Of a stretch of DNA of 64,000 nucleotides, positions 41,376-50,174 are shown piece after piece. The notes beneath the pieces were generated by a model, which was given only the letters and a program-made list of their open reading frames with translations, was not told where the DNA came from and made no database searches. Positions within the stretch are counted from its first letter, which is position 1. The number at the start of each line of letters is the position of its first letter. The DNA is from Fodinibacter sp963730365. GTDB lineage: Bacteria > Actinomycetota > Actinomycetes > Actinomycetales > Dermatophilaceae. Both the position numbers and the translations under genes were made by a program. The stretch is from positions 434,001 through 498,000 of the forward strand of contig CAVSRM010000003.1 of assembly GCA_963730365.1 (NCBI GenBank), given 5' to 3'.

Positions 41376-42197
41376 TCAGCGCAGGTGGCTTGCCCCGTTG
41401 AAGTCGATGACCGCCCCGGAGGCCCACTCCGCGCCCGGTGAGGCGAGGGTGACCACCGCGTCGGCGACCTCCTCGGGTGTCGCCACCCGGTGGAAGGGGC
41501 TCTGCGCCCGAGTGGCGTCCCCCGCAGCCCCCTTCAGCGCGGGACCGGCCATCTCAGTCGCGATGAACCCCGGGGCGATGCTCGTCACGGCGATGCCGTG
41601 CGGCGCGAGGCGCTGGGCCATGGACTGGCCGAACGCGTGCAGGCCAGCCTTGCTGGCGCCGTAGGCCGGGATGTCGGGTTCCCCGCGGTAGGCACCGCGC
41701 GAGCCCACGTTGACGATGCGACCCACTGGCAGCCCGTCGGCCGGCGGCACGTCGATCATCGCCCGGGCGACGCACCACGTGAGGTTCGCCGGGCCGAGGA
41801 GGTTCGTCGCGATGGTGCGCTCCCACACCTCGACCCAGTCCTCGTACGAAGTCTGCTCGAGCGGGTGGTCGCCCCGGCGGCTCCCCCGGACCTCCGACGG
41901 GGCGACGATCATGGCCGCGTTGTTGACGAGGACGTCGACCCGGCCGAGGGCGAGGGCCGCCTCTGCGGCGAGCAGCCGTACGGCCTCCGGGTCGGACAGG
42001 TCGGCGGCCACGACGGCATGGCCCTCCCCCGGCAGGCCGCCGGCGACGGCGTCAGCCCGGTCGGAACTCTGCGCGGAGCGGTGGTGCACGACCACCCGGT
42101 CGCCGCGCCGGGCGAACGCCCCGGCGACCGCTGCGCCCACCCCCCGGGACGCACCGGTGACCAGGACGCCGCGCGACGGCAGGGAGGACTGGCTCAT
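41376..42197 (-). CDS. Short-chain dehydrogenase/reductase
   Basis: A 273-residue NAD(P)-dependent oxidoreductase. TGASRGVGAAVAGAFARRGD is the cofactor motif and YGASKAGLHAFGQSMAQRLA holds the catalytic Tyr-Lys; NNAAMIV matches NNAG. The substrate is unknown. ATG at 42197 chosen because the Rossmann motif begins 15 residues in. It is part of a four-gene block without equivalent between thrS and HIT in mycobacteria; divergent from the AraC gene. Confidence 0.88.
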   Translation of the reverse strand: MSQSSLPSRGVLVTGASRGVGAAVAGAFARRGDRVVVHHRSAQSSDRADAVAGGLPGEGHAVVAADLSDPEAVRLLAAEAALALGRVDVLVNNAAMIVAPSEVRGSRRGDHPLEQTSYEDWVEVWERTIATNLLGPANLTWCVARAMIDVPPADGLPVGRIVNVGSRGAYRGEPDIPAYGASKAGLHAFGQSMAQRLAPHGIAVTSIAPGFIATEMAGPALKGAAGDATRAQSPFHRVATPEEVADAVVTLASPGAEWASGAVIDFNGASHLR

Positions 42198-42343
42198 GAC
42201 CGCCACCATAGTGAGACGGGCCCATGAGGACGTCGGCCGTGGCCCGGCGCGTGCGCCGCGATGACCAGCGCGGACGCCCACCCGGTGGAGCACCACCTCG
42301 GCTCGGTGCCAGACTCGGCGGGACACCGAGGAGGAGGTCCGCC

Positions 42344-42781
42344 GTGACGTTGCCGTCCAGCCGCCACCTCCTGCGCGCCAAGGACCTCGCGGACGCGCGC
42401 TACGGCGACCCCCTCGCGGTCTCTGACCTCGCGGCCGCCGCGGGGATGTCCCCCGCGCACTTCAGCCGCGAGTTCCGCAAGGCCTTCGGCGAGTCACCTC
42501 ACCAGTACCTCCTCAGCCGCCGCCTGGAGCGAGCGGCATCGCTCCTGAGGTCGACGGACTGGACCGTGGCGCGGGTCTGCGTCTCGGTCGGGCTGAGCAG
42601 CGTGGGGTCGTTCACGGTCAGCTTCGGTCGGATGTTCGGGATGCCGCCCACGGCCTACCGTGCCGCCCAGCCACGCGCGGCCGAGGTGGCCCGGGTACCG
42701 GCCTGCGTGGTGCGGTCATGGGGCCGGCCGCAGGTGCGCACGTTTCGAGAAGACATGCGCACCCCCGCCACGGTGGACTGA
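42344..42781 (+). CDS. AraC-family transcriptional regulator (DNA-binding domain only)
   Basis: A 145-residue protein made almost only of the AraC helix-turn-helix domain: LAVSDLAAAAGMSPAHFSRE and WTVARVCVSVGLSSVGSFTV then FGRMFGMPPTAYR. There is no N-terminal ligand domain. GTG start at 42344 with GAGGAGG upstream. The VOC gene 66 bases downstream is likely its partner or target; the divergent SDR gene may be another target. Confidence 0.88.
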   Translation: MTLPSSRHLLRAKDLADARYGDPLAVSDLAAAAGMSPAHFSREFRKAFGESPHQYLLSRRLERAASLLRSTDWTVARVCVSVGLSSVGSFTVSFGRMFGMPPTAYRAAQPRAAEVARVPACVVRSWGRPQVRTFREDMRTPATVD

Positions 42782-42847
42782 GGCCACGCCCCCCGCACCA
42801 CCGGGCAGGACCACCACGCACGCACACCCCACGAGAGGACTCCCCCG

Positions 42848-43273
42848 ATGATCAGCATCGCCACCGCCCAGCTCTGGGTCCACGACCAGGACGAGGCACT
42901 GAGCTACTGGACCGAGGCCGTGGGCTTCGAGGTCCGATCCGACGTCACGGTGCCCGAGATGGGCAACTTCCGATGGCTGACCGTCGGGCCGCCCGGGCAG
43001 GACGACGTCTCGATCGTCCTCATGGCCGTCCCCGGCCCCCCGATGGTCGACGCGGCGACCGACCAGCAGCTGCGCGACCTCATGGGCAAGGGCCTGGCCG
43101 GAACGGTGTTCCTCACCACCGACGACTGCCGGCGCTCCTACGAGGAGATGAAGGCCCGTGGCGTCGAGTTCGTCGGGGAGCCCGAGGAGCAGATGTACGG
43201 CATCGACGTGGGCTTCCGCGACCCGTCGGGGAACAACGTCCGACTGAGCCAGCTCACCGCGGACTTCGGCTGA
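42848..43273 (+). CDS. VOC-family (glyoxalase/bleomycin resistance) protein
   Basis: A 141-residue VOC-fold protein with two beta-alpha-beta modules: ISIATAQLWVHDQDEALSYW at the start and FLTTDDCRRSYEEMKARGVE then FVGEPEEQMYGIDVGFRDPS. Substrate and metal are unknown. It is downstream of an AraC regulator, a pairing seen in many actinobacteria. Its 3' end overlaps the convergent GNAT gene by 20 bases. Confidence 0.87.
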   Translation: MISIATAQLWVHDQDEALSYWTEAVGFEVRSDVTVPEMGNFRWLTVGPPGQDDVSIVLMAVPGPPMVDAATDQQLRDLMGKGLAGTVFLTTDDCRRSYEEMKARGVEFVGEPEEQMYGIDVGFRDPSGNNVRLSQLTADFG

Positions 43274-43721
43274 GCCGCAGCTCCACGAGCCCCTCGTCCG
43301 GGGGGCCGAACCCGACGCGTTCGTAGAGCGTGCGAGCGTCGGGCACGGCGTCGAGCTGGACGCGGTCGACGCCCCGCGACCCGCACCATGTGAGCATCGT
43401 CTCGATTAGACGGGTGCCCAGTCCCGCCCCGCGTGCCGACTCGGTGACGAACAGGAAGCCGACGTGCACCCAGGCACTCGTCGTCCGGCGAGGGCTCGGG
43501 AGCGTGCGCACGAGGATGCCGTGGACCGCCCCGAGTGGCGTGTGCCGGGCATCCTCGGCGAGCCAGGTGTGTCTCGTGCGGTCCCGCAGCCAGGCGTCGG
43601 CGACGGTGTCGAGGAATCCCGGCGCGATGGCCTCCCCGCACTCCCGCTCGGCTTGGAGGTGCAGCGCCGCCACGGCGAACGCGTCCCGCGGCTCGGCCGG
43701 GCGCACGACGACGGAGTCCAT
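43254..43721 (-). CDS. GNAT-family N-acetyltransferase
   Basis: A 155-residue acetyltransferase: VVVRPAEPRDAFAVAALHLQ at the start, then VGFLFVTESARGAGLGTRLI, the acetyl-CoA site, and LDAVPDARTLYERVGFGPP. Substrate unknown. ATG at 43721. The 3' ends of this and the VOC gene overlap antiparallel by 20 bases. Confidence 0.84.
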   Translation of the reverse strand: MDSVVVRPAEPRDAFAVAALHLQAERECGEAIAPGFLDTVADAWLRDRTRHTWLAEDARHTPLGAVHGILVRTLPSPRRTTSAWVHVGFLFVTESARGAGLGTRLIETMLTWCGSRGVDRVQLDAVPDARTLYERVGFGPPDEGLVELRLSRSPR

Positions 43722-44153
43722 GGCCCGAGCATGGCACGCGCACCGATCGCGCACCTGATACGTGCGCACAGGGGTGAGGCCCCGGGAGGTATGAGTTCCC
43801 GGGGCCTCGAGGTGACTCGGCGTGATGCTCCGCGTCTCACGAGCCAGACATCGCGCACCAACCACCCGCATCACCGGGAGGCTCCGCACGGCAGAACCGC
43901 GCGGTGTGGTGCCCGCTCTTGTCTCGATCCCTTCTCCACCGAAGTGGTGAAGTGGGTCATGTCTAGTCTCGACGACCGTGCCGCGCAAGGCTTTTGGGGC
44001 ATCAGTGGCGGCCAGTTCCGCCCGTCGGCGTGTCGTCGGCGTGTCGTGTGACGCGCGTGACGAGCGGGTCGTCCTGACCCTCGGCCATCCCGGCAGGTGA
44101 GACCGCGCGAGACAGGTGACGTCACCGTCGCCGGCCCCGCACCCGGGTCGCCC
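43722..44153. other. Intergenic stretch between GNAT and thrS
   Basis: About 430 bases without a credible gene. It holds a perfect 12-base stem (43776-43787 with 43797-43808, loop 9 bases) and short repeats such as GTGACGTCACC. The remainder shows no feature I can identify. Confidence 0.4.
43776..43808. terminator. GC-rich hairpin upstream of the GNAT gene
   Basis: GAGGCCCCGGGA and TCCCGGGGCCTC form a perfect 12-base-pair stem with a 9-base loop, about 55 bases before the GNAT start. It could end a long thrS readthrough or act in the GNAT leader. Confidence 0.45.
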
Positions 44154-44189
44154 CGACCGAGGTGACCAGACCGAGGTCACCTCGGGTCG
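44154..44189 (-). terminator. Terminator after thrS
   Basis: CGACCGAGGTGACC (44154-44167) pairs with 44175-44189, a 14-base stem with one bulged G and a 7-base loop, 40 bases past the thrS stop. No T run follows. Confidence 0.65.
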
Positions 44190-44228
44190 AGGTCGCGTCA
44201 GGTCGTGACGGTGACCGACCGAGGCCGC

Positions 44229-46214
44229 TCAGACCTGGATCCGGTCCGCGATGGCCGCGGTGATCTCCGCGACCGCCTCCTCGACGGGCACCCCGTTCTT
44301 CTGGGACCCGTCCCGGTAGCGGAACGACACCGCGCCGGCCGAGCGGTCGTCCTCACCGGCGATGAGGACGAAGGGGACCTTCGCCTTGCTCGCGTTGCGG
44401 ATCTTCTTCGGGAAGCGGTCGTCGGACCCGTCGAGCTCGAACCGCACGCCCGCGGCCTTGAGCCTCTCCCCGACCATGGCGAGGTGCGCGACGAACTCCT
44501 CGGCCACGGGGACACCGAGCACCTGCACCGGGGAGAGCCACGGGGGGAACGCGCCGGCATAGTGCTCGACGAGCACTCCCATGAAGCGCTCGATCGACCC
44601 GAACTTCGCGGAGTGGATCATCACCGGCTGCTGGCGCGAGCCGTCAGCGGCCTGGTACTCCAGGCCGAAGCGCTCCGGCTGGTTGAAGTCGTACTGGATG
44701 GTCGACATCTGCCAGGTCCGGCCGATGGCGTCGCGGGCCTGCACCGAGATCTTGGGGCCGTAGAAGGCGGCCCCGCCCGGGTCGGGGACCAGCTCTAGCC
44801 CCGAGGCGGCAGCGGCATCGGCCAGCACCTGCGTCGCGGTGGCCCACTGGTCGTCGGACCCGATGAACTTGTCCTTCTTCTGCCCCGTCTCGTCGCGGGT
44901 GGACAGCTCGAGGTAGAAGTCGTCGAGCCCGAAGTCCCGCAGGAGGGACAGGACGAAGTCCAGGAGGTGGGTGATCTCGGCCGGCGCCTGCTCGGGTGTC
45001 ACGTAGGAGTGGGAGTCATCCATCTCCAGCCCGCGGACCCGGGTCAGCCCGTGCACGACCCCGGACTTCTCGTAGCGATAGACCGACCCGAACTCGAACA
45101 GCCGCATCGGCAGCTCCCGGTAGGACCGCCCCCGGCTCCGGAAGATCAGGTTGTGCATGGGGCAGTTCATGGCCTTGAGGTAGTAGTCGCTGCCCTCGAG
45201 CTCCATCGGCGGGAACATGGTGTCGGCGTAGTAGGGCAGGTGGCCCGAGGTGTGGAAGAGGGCCTCCTTCGAGATGTGCGGCGTGCCGACGTACTCGAAG
45301 CCCTCCTCGATGTGGCGGCCCCGGGCGTAGTCCTCCATCTCCCGCTTGATCACCCCGCCGCGGGGGTGGAAGACCGGGAGGCCCGAGCCGAGCTCGTCGG
45401 GGAAGGAGTACAGGTCGAGCTCGGCACCGAGCTTGCGGTGGTCGCGCTTCTCCGCCTCGGCGAGCCGGTCGAGGTAGGCCTTCATCTCGTCCTTGCTGGG
45501 CCACGCCGTGCCGTAGACGCGCTGGAGCTGCGGGTTCTGCTCCGACCCCCTCCAGTATGCGGCGGCGCTGCGCATCAGCTTGAAGGCGTTTCCGAGCACC
45601 TTGGTCGTCGGAACGTGCGGTCCCCGGCACAGGTCGCCCCACGCGATGGTGCCATCGCGGCGCACGTTGTCGTAGATCGTCAGCTGGGCCCCGCCGACCT
45701 CCACGCTGGCGCCCTCTGCGGCGTCCTCGCTCGCTCCACCCTTGAGGCCGATGAGCTCGCGCTTGTAGGGCTCTGCGGCGAGCTCGGCGAGGGCGTCGGC
45801 GTCGGAGATCTCGCGCCGCCGGAAGGTCTGGCCCTCGTTGATGATGCGCTGCATGACCTTCTCGAGGGCCTTGAGGTCCTCGGGGACGAACGGCGTCTCG
45901 ACGTCGAAGTCGTAGTAGAAGCCGTCTCGGATCGGCGGGCCGATGCCCAGCCTCGCGCCCGGACGGATCTCCTGGACGGCCTGGGCGAGCACGTGCGCGG
46001 CCGAGTGCCTCAGCACGTCGAGGCCGTCCTGCTCGCCGGCCGTGACGGGCTCGACGACGTCCCCGTCGGTGAGGACGTGCGCGAGATCGCGCAGCTCACC
46101 GCCCACGCGGGCCACCAGAACGGCGCGATCGCCGTCGAACAGCTCGGCAGCGGTCGTGCCCTCGGCCACCGATCGCTCGCTCCCGGCGACGTGGACGGTG
46201 ATCTGGGCAGGCAT
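44229..46214 (-). CDS. thrS: Threonyl-tRNA synthetase
   Basis: A 661-residue class II enzyme. N-terminal TGS domain (ITVHVAGSERSVAEGTTAAE), editing domain HSAAHVLAQAVQEIRPGARL with its HxxxH, catalytic motifs RDGFYYDFDVETPF, PMHNLIFRSRGRSYRELPMR and TRVRGLEMDDSHSYVTPEQA, then a C-terminal anticodon-binding domain. ATG at 46214 with AGGAG 10 bases upstream. In mycobacteria thrS is next to the HIT gene; here four genes lie between. Confidence 0.97.
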   Translation of the reverse strand: MPAQITVHVAGSERSVAEGTTAAELFDGDRAVLVARVGGELRDLAHVLTDGDVVEPVTAGEQDGLDVLRHSAAHVLAQAVQEIRPGARLGIGPPIRDGFYYDFDVETPFVPEDLKALEKVMQRIINEGQTFRRREISDADALAELAAEPYKRELIGLKGGASEDAAEGASVEVGGAQLTIYDNVRRDGTIAWGDLCRGPHVPTTKVLGNAFKLMRSAAAYWRGSEQNPQLQRVYGTAWPSKDEMKAYLDRLAEAEKRDHRKLGAELDLYSFPDELGSGLPVFHPRGGVIKREMEDYARGRHIEEGFEYVGTPHISKEALFHTSGHLPYYADTMFPPMELEGSDYYLKAMNCPMHNLIFRSRGRSYRELPMRLFEFGSVYRYEKSGVVHGLTRVRGLEMDDSHSYVTPEQAPAEITHLLDFVLSLLRDFGLDDFYLELSTRDETGQKKDKFIGSDDQWATATQVLADAAAASGLELVPDPGGAAFYGPKISVQARDAIGRTWQMSTIQYDFNQPERFGLEYQAADGSRQQPVMIHSAKFGSIERFMGVLVEHYAGAFPPWLSPVQVLGVPVAEEFVAHLAMVGERLKAAGVRFELDGSDDRFPKKIRNASKAKVPFVLIAGEDDRSAGAVSFRYRDGSQKNGVPVEEAVAEITAAIADRIQV

Positions 46215-46320
46215 GGTGGGAGGCTCCTGTGGGGTTCGGGGTGGCGGGCCGTGGGGCACCGCACGGTCCAGCGTATCCAGCACCCTCGGGGCGCCGCGAA
46301 CGTGTTCCCTCCGGACGACG

Positions 46321-47379
46321 TCAGCCCGACGACTGGTCGTCACGGGTGAAGCGCCCGGTGTCGAGCCAGTGGCGGAGTCGCGCGATGGTGGTTCCGAGGT
46401 ACTCCTCCGCCTCGCCGCGCCACTGCGCGGTCGTCGTCGCGAACAGGCTGTTCGCGAGAAGCAGCTGGCGGGCGGCGACGACCCCCTCGAACACCACGGG
46501 TGGGAGGTCGGGGAGCGATGCCACCGCGGCATACCCGGAGCGCAGTGCCGATTCGGCGTCGCTCCGGCCCTCGCGCAGGTAGAACGTCGCCACCGCGAGG
46601 TCGATGGCCGGTACGCCGACACCGCTGTCGTCGAAGTCGAAGACGGCCAGGCGTCCTTCGTGGTGCTTGAGGTTCCCCCCGTGCAGGTCGGCGTGGATGG
46701 CGATCGCCGGGCTGGCGGCGGACACCGCGCTCACCGCCTCCCTCGACCGGTCGAACGCCTCGGCGAGGAGCTCGGAGTCCGCCGTCGTGAGCTCGCTCCT
46801 CGGGATCACGTCGGTGTCGCCGAAGAGCGGCTCGTCGAAGACGGGCAACTCCGCGCCGACCGGCACCGTCCACCCCAGCGCCTGCCGGTGCAGGGTCGCC
46901 ATGGCGCGCCCGAGGGCATGGGCCTCGACCGGACCGCAGCGACCGACGTCCGGGCCCTCGAGCCAGGTGTTGACGACGACCAGGGCCGACCCACCCAGGG
47001 CAGCACACGGCACGATGACGAGCCGTTCACCGCTCCGCGCGGCGACGGCATCCGGGACCAGGACGTCGGTCTCGCTGGCGATGGCGTGCACCCAGGCCTG
47101 CTGTGCGGCGACGTGCTCGGGGGTGCTCAGGGAGTTGGTGTTGACCCGGAGGGCAAGGGTGCGCCCGTCCGTCGTGTCGACCCGGAACGTGGTGTTGAAG
47201 CCGTGGAGCACGAGCGTCAGGGCGGCGACGTCCAGACCGTAGGCGCCGGCAGCCTCGAGTGCCACCCCGCGCAGCAGCTCGACCTGGTCCCCGGTGTCGA
47301 GGTCCGGGTAGCCGCCGTCGTGCCCTGACTCACCCCTCGTCACGCCCTCAGCGAACCACGGACTGCCGGCGAGCGCCAC
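46321..47379 (-). CDS. Phosphotransferase (APH/choline kinase fold)
   Basis: A protein of about 352 residues with the APH kinase-like fold: ATP-binding N-lobe, then catalytic AIHADLHGGNLKHHEGRLAV (HxDxxxxN) and FDFDDSG for metal binding. Such proteins phosphorylate small alcohols, antibiotics or proteins; nothing here points to one substrate. The start is uncertain: GTG 47379 or GTG 47343, neither with a clear ribosome site. Confidence 0.82.
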   Translation of the reverse strand: MALAGSPWFAEGVTRGESGHDGGYPDLDTGDQVELLRGVALEAAGAYGLDVAALTLVLHGFNTTFRVDTTDGRTLALRVNTNSLSTPEHVAAQQAWVHAIASETDVLVPDAVAARSGERLVIVPCAALGGSALVVVNTWLEGPDVGRCGPVEAHALGRAMATLHRQALGWTVPVGAELPVFDEPLFGDTDVIPRSELTTADSELLAEAFDRSREAVSAVSAASPAIAIHADLHGGNLKHHEGRLAVFDFDDSGVGVPAIDLAVATFYLREGRSDAESALRSGYAAVASLPDLPPVVFEGVVAARQLLLANSLFATTTAQWRGEAEEYLGTTIARLRHWLDTGRFTRDDQSSG

Positions 47380-47429
47380 GACGGCGCGGGTCGAGCGATG
47401 GCCGCGGGTCGCGCCGGGGTCCGGTCCCC

Positions 47430-48824
47430 TCAGGGCCGAGGGGCGGCGTCCTCGCCCTGAGGCTCTGGGGGCAGCGGTTCCGGCGGGCTCGTCTCGCTGC
47501 CGGGGCCTGGTGCCTCGCTCGGGCGCCCCAGCGCCGACACGTGCTCGATGATCCGCGGGATCTGGTCACCGATGGCCGGCACCTGTTGCTGAATCTGCCC
47601 GACCGCGGGCACGGAGTCCGCCAGGGGGACGCGGATCGGGCCGGTGTCGGTCGGGACCGACGCCTCCGCGCTGCTCTGGCTCAGCTCGCGCGCCAGGCGC
47701 TCGGCATCGAGCAGCAGCGCGCCGTAGGCCGGCCACGCGTTCGGGTCGTCCAGAGGCGTGCTGCGGATCTCCTCGCTCAGCCCGTCGAGGACGTCGAGGG
47801 CCGCGCTCACGTGACTCTCCATGGCGTCGCGTGAGGCATTCATGGCGACGCCGAAGTGGGCCACCGCATCACCGACCTCGTCGAGGGCATCGGCATACCG
47901 CGCCAGCCAGTCCGTCGAGGGCGCAGGATGCCGGTCGGCCTCGTCGGCGGCGTCCACGAGCGTCCGGGCGATGCCCGCGACCTGCCACTGCGCCCGGCGC
48001 ACGGCCTCGACCGTCTGCGCGTAGCCGTCCCAGTCGATCCGGGCCGGCCGCAGCCGGTGCCGCCAGTTGAACCTCGTGCTCTCCCGGCCGGTCTCGACCG
48101 CGCCCAGCACCTGCGGCACGCGGTCGCCGAGGTCGGTGGTCGTGTCGTACCAGCCGCGAGCCGCCCCGGCGTCCCATTCCGTGCGCAACCCGGACGAGAT
48201 CTCCCGCAGGACGTTCTGGACCCGCGTCGTGAGGTCTCGAAGGGCGTCGCGAGGTTCGTCGAGGTGCATGGGGGCCAGGACCACCGCGTTGACCGCCACG
48301 CCGACGGCGCCGCCGAGGATCGTCTCCACGATGGTGAGATAGGTGAACTCGGTGTCGGTCCCCCTCACGGTGATGAGCGAGAGCAGCACCATCGTGGGCA
48401 CCTGGATGCCGTGGTCCCCGAGCATGTCCCACCGTCCGATGAGCAGCGCGACGAACATGACGACGACCATCGACCACCAGGTGACGCCGACGAGGGAGCC
48501 CACCAGCCAGGCGATGCTCATGCCGACGACGACGGCCGCCACTCGCCGGGCGCTCGCCCCCAGGGACCTGACCATCGTGCGGTCGACGACGAGCAGTGCC
48601 GCCATGGGGGCGTAGAAGGGAGTCGGGCTGTCGAGGAGGCGGACGGCCAGCTGCCACGCGAGCACGGTGGCCACCGCGGCCTTGAGCATCAGGAGACCCT
48701 CGGCGCGCTCGACGCCCGGCTGGGTCAGCGCACGGTGAGCTGCCGAGGCCCACCCCCCGAGGGTCGCGCGGACCCGCCTCGGCACCGCACGCGCGTCGAC
48801 GACGACGACGTCACGGGCTGCCAC
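47430..48824 (-). CDS. FUSC/aromatic acid exporter-like membrane protein
   Basis: A 464-residue protein with about six membrane segments in residues 45-190 (MLKAAVATVLAWQLAVRLL, FYAPMAALLVV, GMSIAWLVGSLVGVTWWSMV, VPTMVLLSLITV, VETILGGAVGVAVNAVVL) and a large helical cytoplasmic domain, followed by a Pro/Glu-rich tail. This matches the FUSC (YdhK/aromatic acid exporter) fold. Transported compound unknown. GTG start at 48824 is weakly supported. Confidence 0.8.
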   Translation of the reverse strand: MAARDVVVVDARAVPRRVRATLGGWASAAHRALTQPGVERAEGLLMLKAAVATVLAWQLAVRLLDSPTPFYAPMAALLVVDRTMVRSLGASARRVAAVVVGMSIAWLVGSLVGVTWWSMVVVMFVALLIGRWDMLGDHGIQVPTMVLLSLITVRGTDTEFTYLTIVETILGGAVGVAVNAVVLAPMHLDEPRDALRDLTTRVQNVLREISSGLRTEWDAGAARGWYDTTTDLGDRVPQVLGAVETGRESTRFNWRHRLRPARIDWDGYAQTVEAVRRAQWQVAGIARTLVDAADEADRHPAPSTDWLARYADALDEVGDAVAHFGVAMNASRDAMESHVSAALDVLDGLSEEIRSTPLDDPNAWPAYGALLLDAERLARELSQSSAEASVPTDTGPIRVPLADSVPAVGQIQQQVPAIGDQIPRIIEHVSALGRPSEAPGPGSETSPPEPLPPEPQGEDAAPRP

Positions 48825-48876
48825 CCCCCGATGGTAGCCAGCGGCAGTCGTTCGTGGCGGCTGCCACAATGGCCTC

Positions 48877-49359
48877 ATGAGCCAGTTGCTGGACGTGTGC
48901 GCCGACCTGCCCCGCGAGGAGATCGCCGCAGGTGCCACCCTCATCGACGAGGGTGCCGCGCCCTCGCGGCTGCTCGTCCTCGTCAGCGGCACGGTGACCG
49001 TCGAGCGCGACGGGACCGCCTTCGCCGTCATCGACTTCCCGGGGGCGGTGTTCGGGGAGATGTCATGGATCCTCGACAAGCCCGCAACCGCCACCGCGCG
49101 GGCGAGGACGGACGTCGTCATGCACGTCATCGACGACCCGGAGACCTTCTTCACCGAGCGACCCACTGCCGCACTCGGAGTGCTCCAGATGACCGCGGCC
49201 CGGCTCGACGGCCTCACCAAGTACCTCGTCGACGTCAAGCAGCAGTTCGCCGGACACGACGACCACATGGCAATGGTCGACGGCATCCTCAACAGCCTCG
49301 TGCACCACCAGGCGCCCCCTCCCCGGACCGGCTCCGTGCGGGACCCCGAGACCCACTGA
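48877..49359 (+). CDS. Stand-alone cyclic-nucleotide-binding-fold protein
   Basis: A 160-residue protein consisting of one cNMP-binding beta-barrel: ATLIDEGAAPSRLLVLVSGT and the phosphate-cassette segment FPGAVFGEMSWILDKPATAT. The cassette Glu is present, but the Arg normally following the proline is Ala, so true cAMP binding is doubtful. A C-terminal helical part has no helix-turn-helix. ATG at 48877. Neighbours include phosphodiesterase-fold proteins and a cyclase-like protein. Confidence 0.83.
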   Translation: MSQLLDVCADLPREEIAAGATLIDEGAAPSRLLVLVSGTVTVERDGTAFAVIDFPGAVFGEMSWILDKPATATARARTDVVMHVIDDPETFFTERPTAALGVLQMTAARLDGLTKYLVDVKQQFAGHDDHMAMVDGILNSLVHHQAPPPRTGSVRDPETH

Positions 49360-49394
49360 GCCACGCGGTCGGCGGTGCAACGCCGCAGGCCCCC

Positions 49395-50114
49395 TCAGCC
49401 CAGGTCGATCGTCTCGACGTCGAAGACGCCGAACCACCGCGCCGTGCGCGCCGTGGTGTCGATCGTGATGTGCGGCGGCACCGGTCCGATCTGCTTGCCC
49501 GCGTTGAAGACCCACGTGTGACCGAGCCTCGCCTTCCAGGACCCGCCGCGCGCCCACGGAGCCTGGTGGATGTGGCCACAGATGACGACCTCCGGCTGGT
49601 ACTCCTCGATCCAGGCCGCAAGGTCGTGATCGGGGAACTCGCGGCGACCGTCGGTGCACAGCGGGGTCCCGGCCGGGGGCGAGTGGTAGACCCACACCCA
49701 GGTGTCCGGGCGGTCGACGGCGGCGGCGGCCAGCTGTGCGGCGACCTCGCCACGGGTGAGCGGTCCGTCCCACCATGGGCACACGGTGAACCGGACCCCG
49801 TCGAGGTCCCTGCTGGCGCCGTCGACGACGACCCGGTCGTCGACGGTCCGGTGCAGCCAGCCGGCCACCTGCTCCCCGTTGGGGCCCGGACCGTCGAGAT
49901 CGTGGTTGCCGGAAGCGACGAACACCGGACCCTGTTCGGCGAGACGTGAGAGGTAGGTCCCCAGGACCACCGACTGCACGTCGATCGGCACCGGGCTCAC
50001 GACGTCGGCGAGGTCCCCGGCGAGGACGACGACGTCATGGTCGGCCCCGTTGCGCACGAGCCAGTCGTAGTGGGGCAGCCGGTAGTGCAGGTCGGAGAGG
50101 GAGAGGATCTGCAC
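49395..50114 (-). CDS. Calcineurin-like metallophosphoesterase
   Basis: A 239-residue enzyme with the four metal motifs: SDLH (residues 7-10), VVLAGDLADV, ASGNHDLDG and VICGHIHQAPW. The fold covers class III cAMP phosphodiesterases (CpdA/Rv0805) but also other esterases, so substrate is open. ATG at 50114. It converges on the cNMP-binding-fold gene and lies next to an MBL-fold gene in the same direction. Confidence 0.85.
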   Translation of the reverse strand: MQILSLSDLHYRLPHYDWLVRNGADHDVVVLAGDLADVVSPVPIDVQSVVLGTYLSRLAEQGPVFVASGNHDLDGPGPNGEQVAGWLHRTVDDRVVVDGASRDLDGVRFTVCPWWDGPLTRGEVAAQLAAAAVDRPDTWVWVYHSPPAGTPLCTDGRREFPDHDLAAWIEEYQPEVVICGHIHQAPWARGGSWKARLGHTWVFNAGKQIGPVPPHITIDTTARTARWFGVFDVETIDLG

Positions 50115-50174
50115 GCGGCCAGCCTAGGTGAGGGTGACGGGGCCCCCGAGGGACCTCGAGGGGCTGTCCGTGGG

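Noticed and set aside
46215..46320. T-box leader upstream of thrS
   Set aside because: Only 106 bases, and no T-box consensus or specifier stem was seen.
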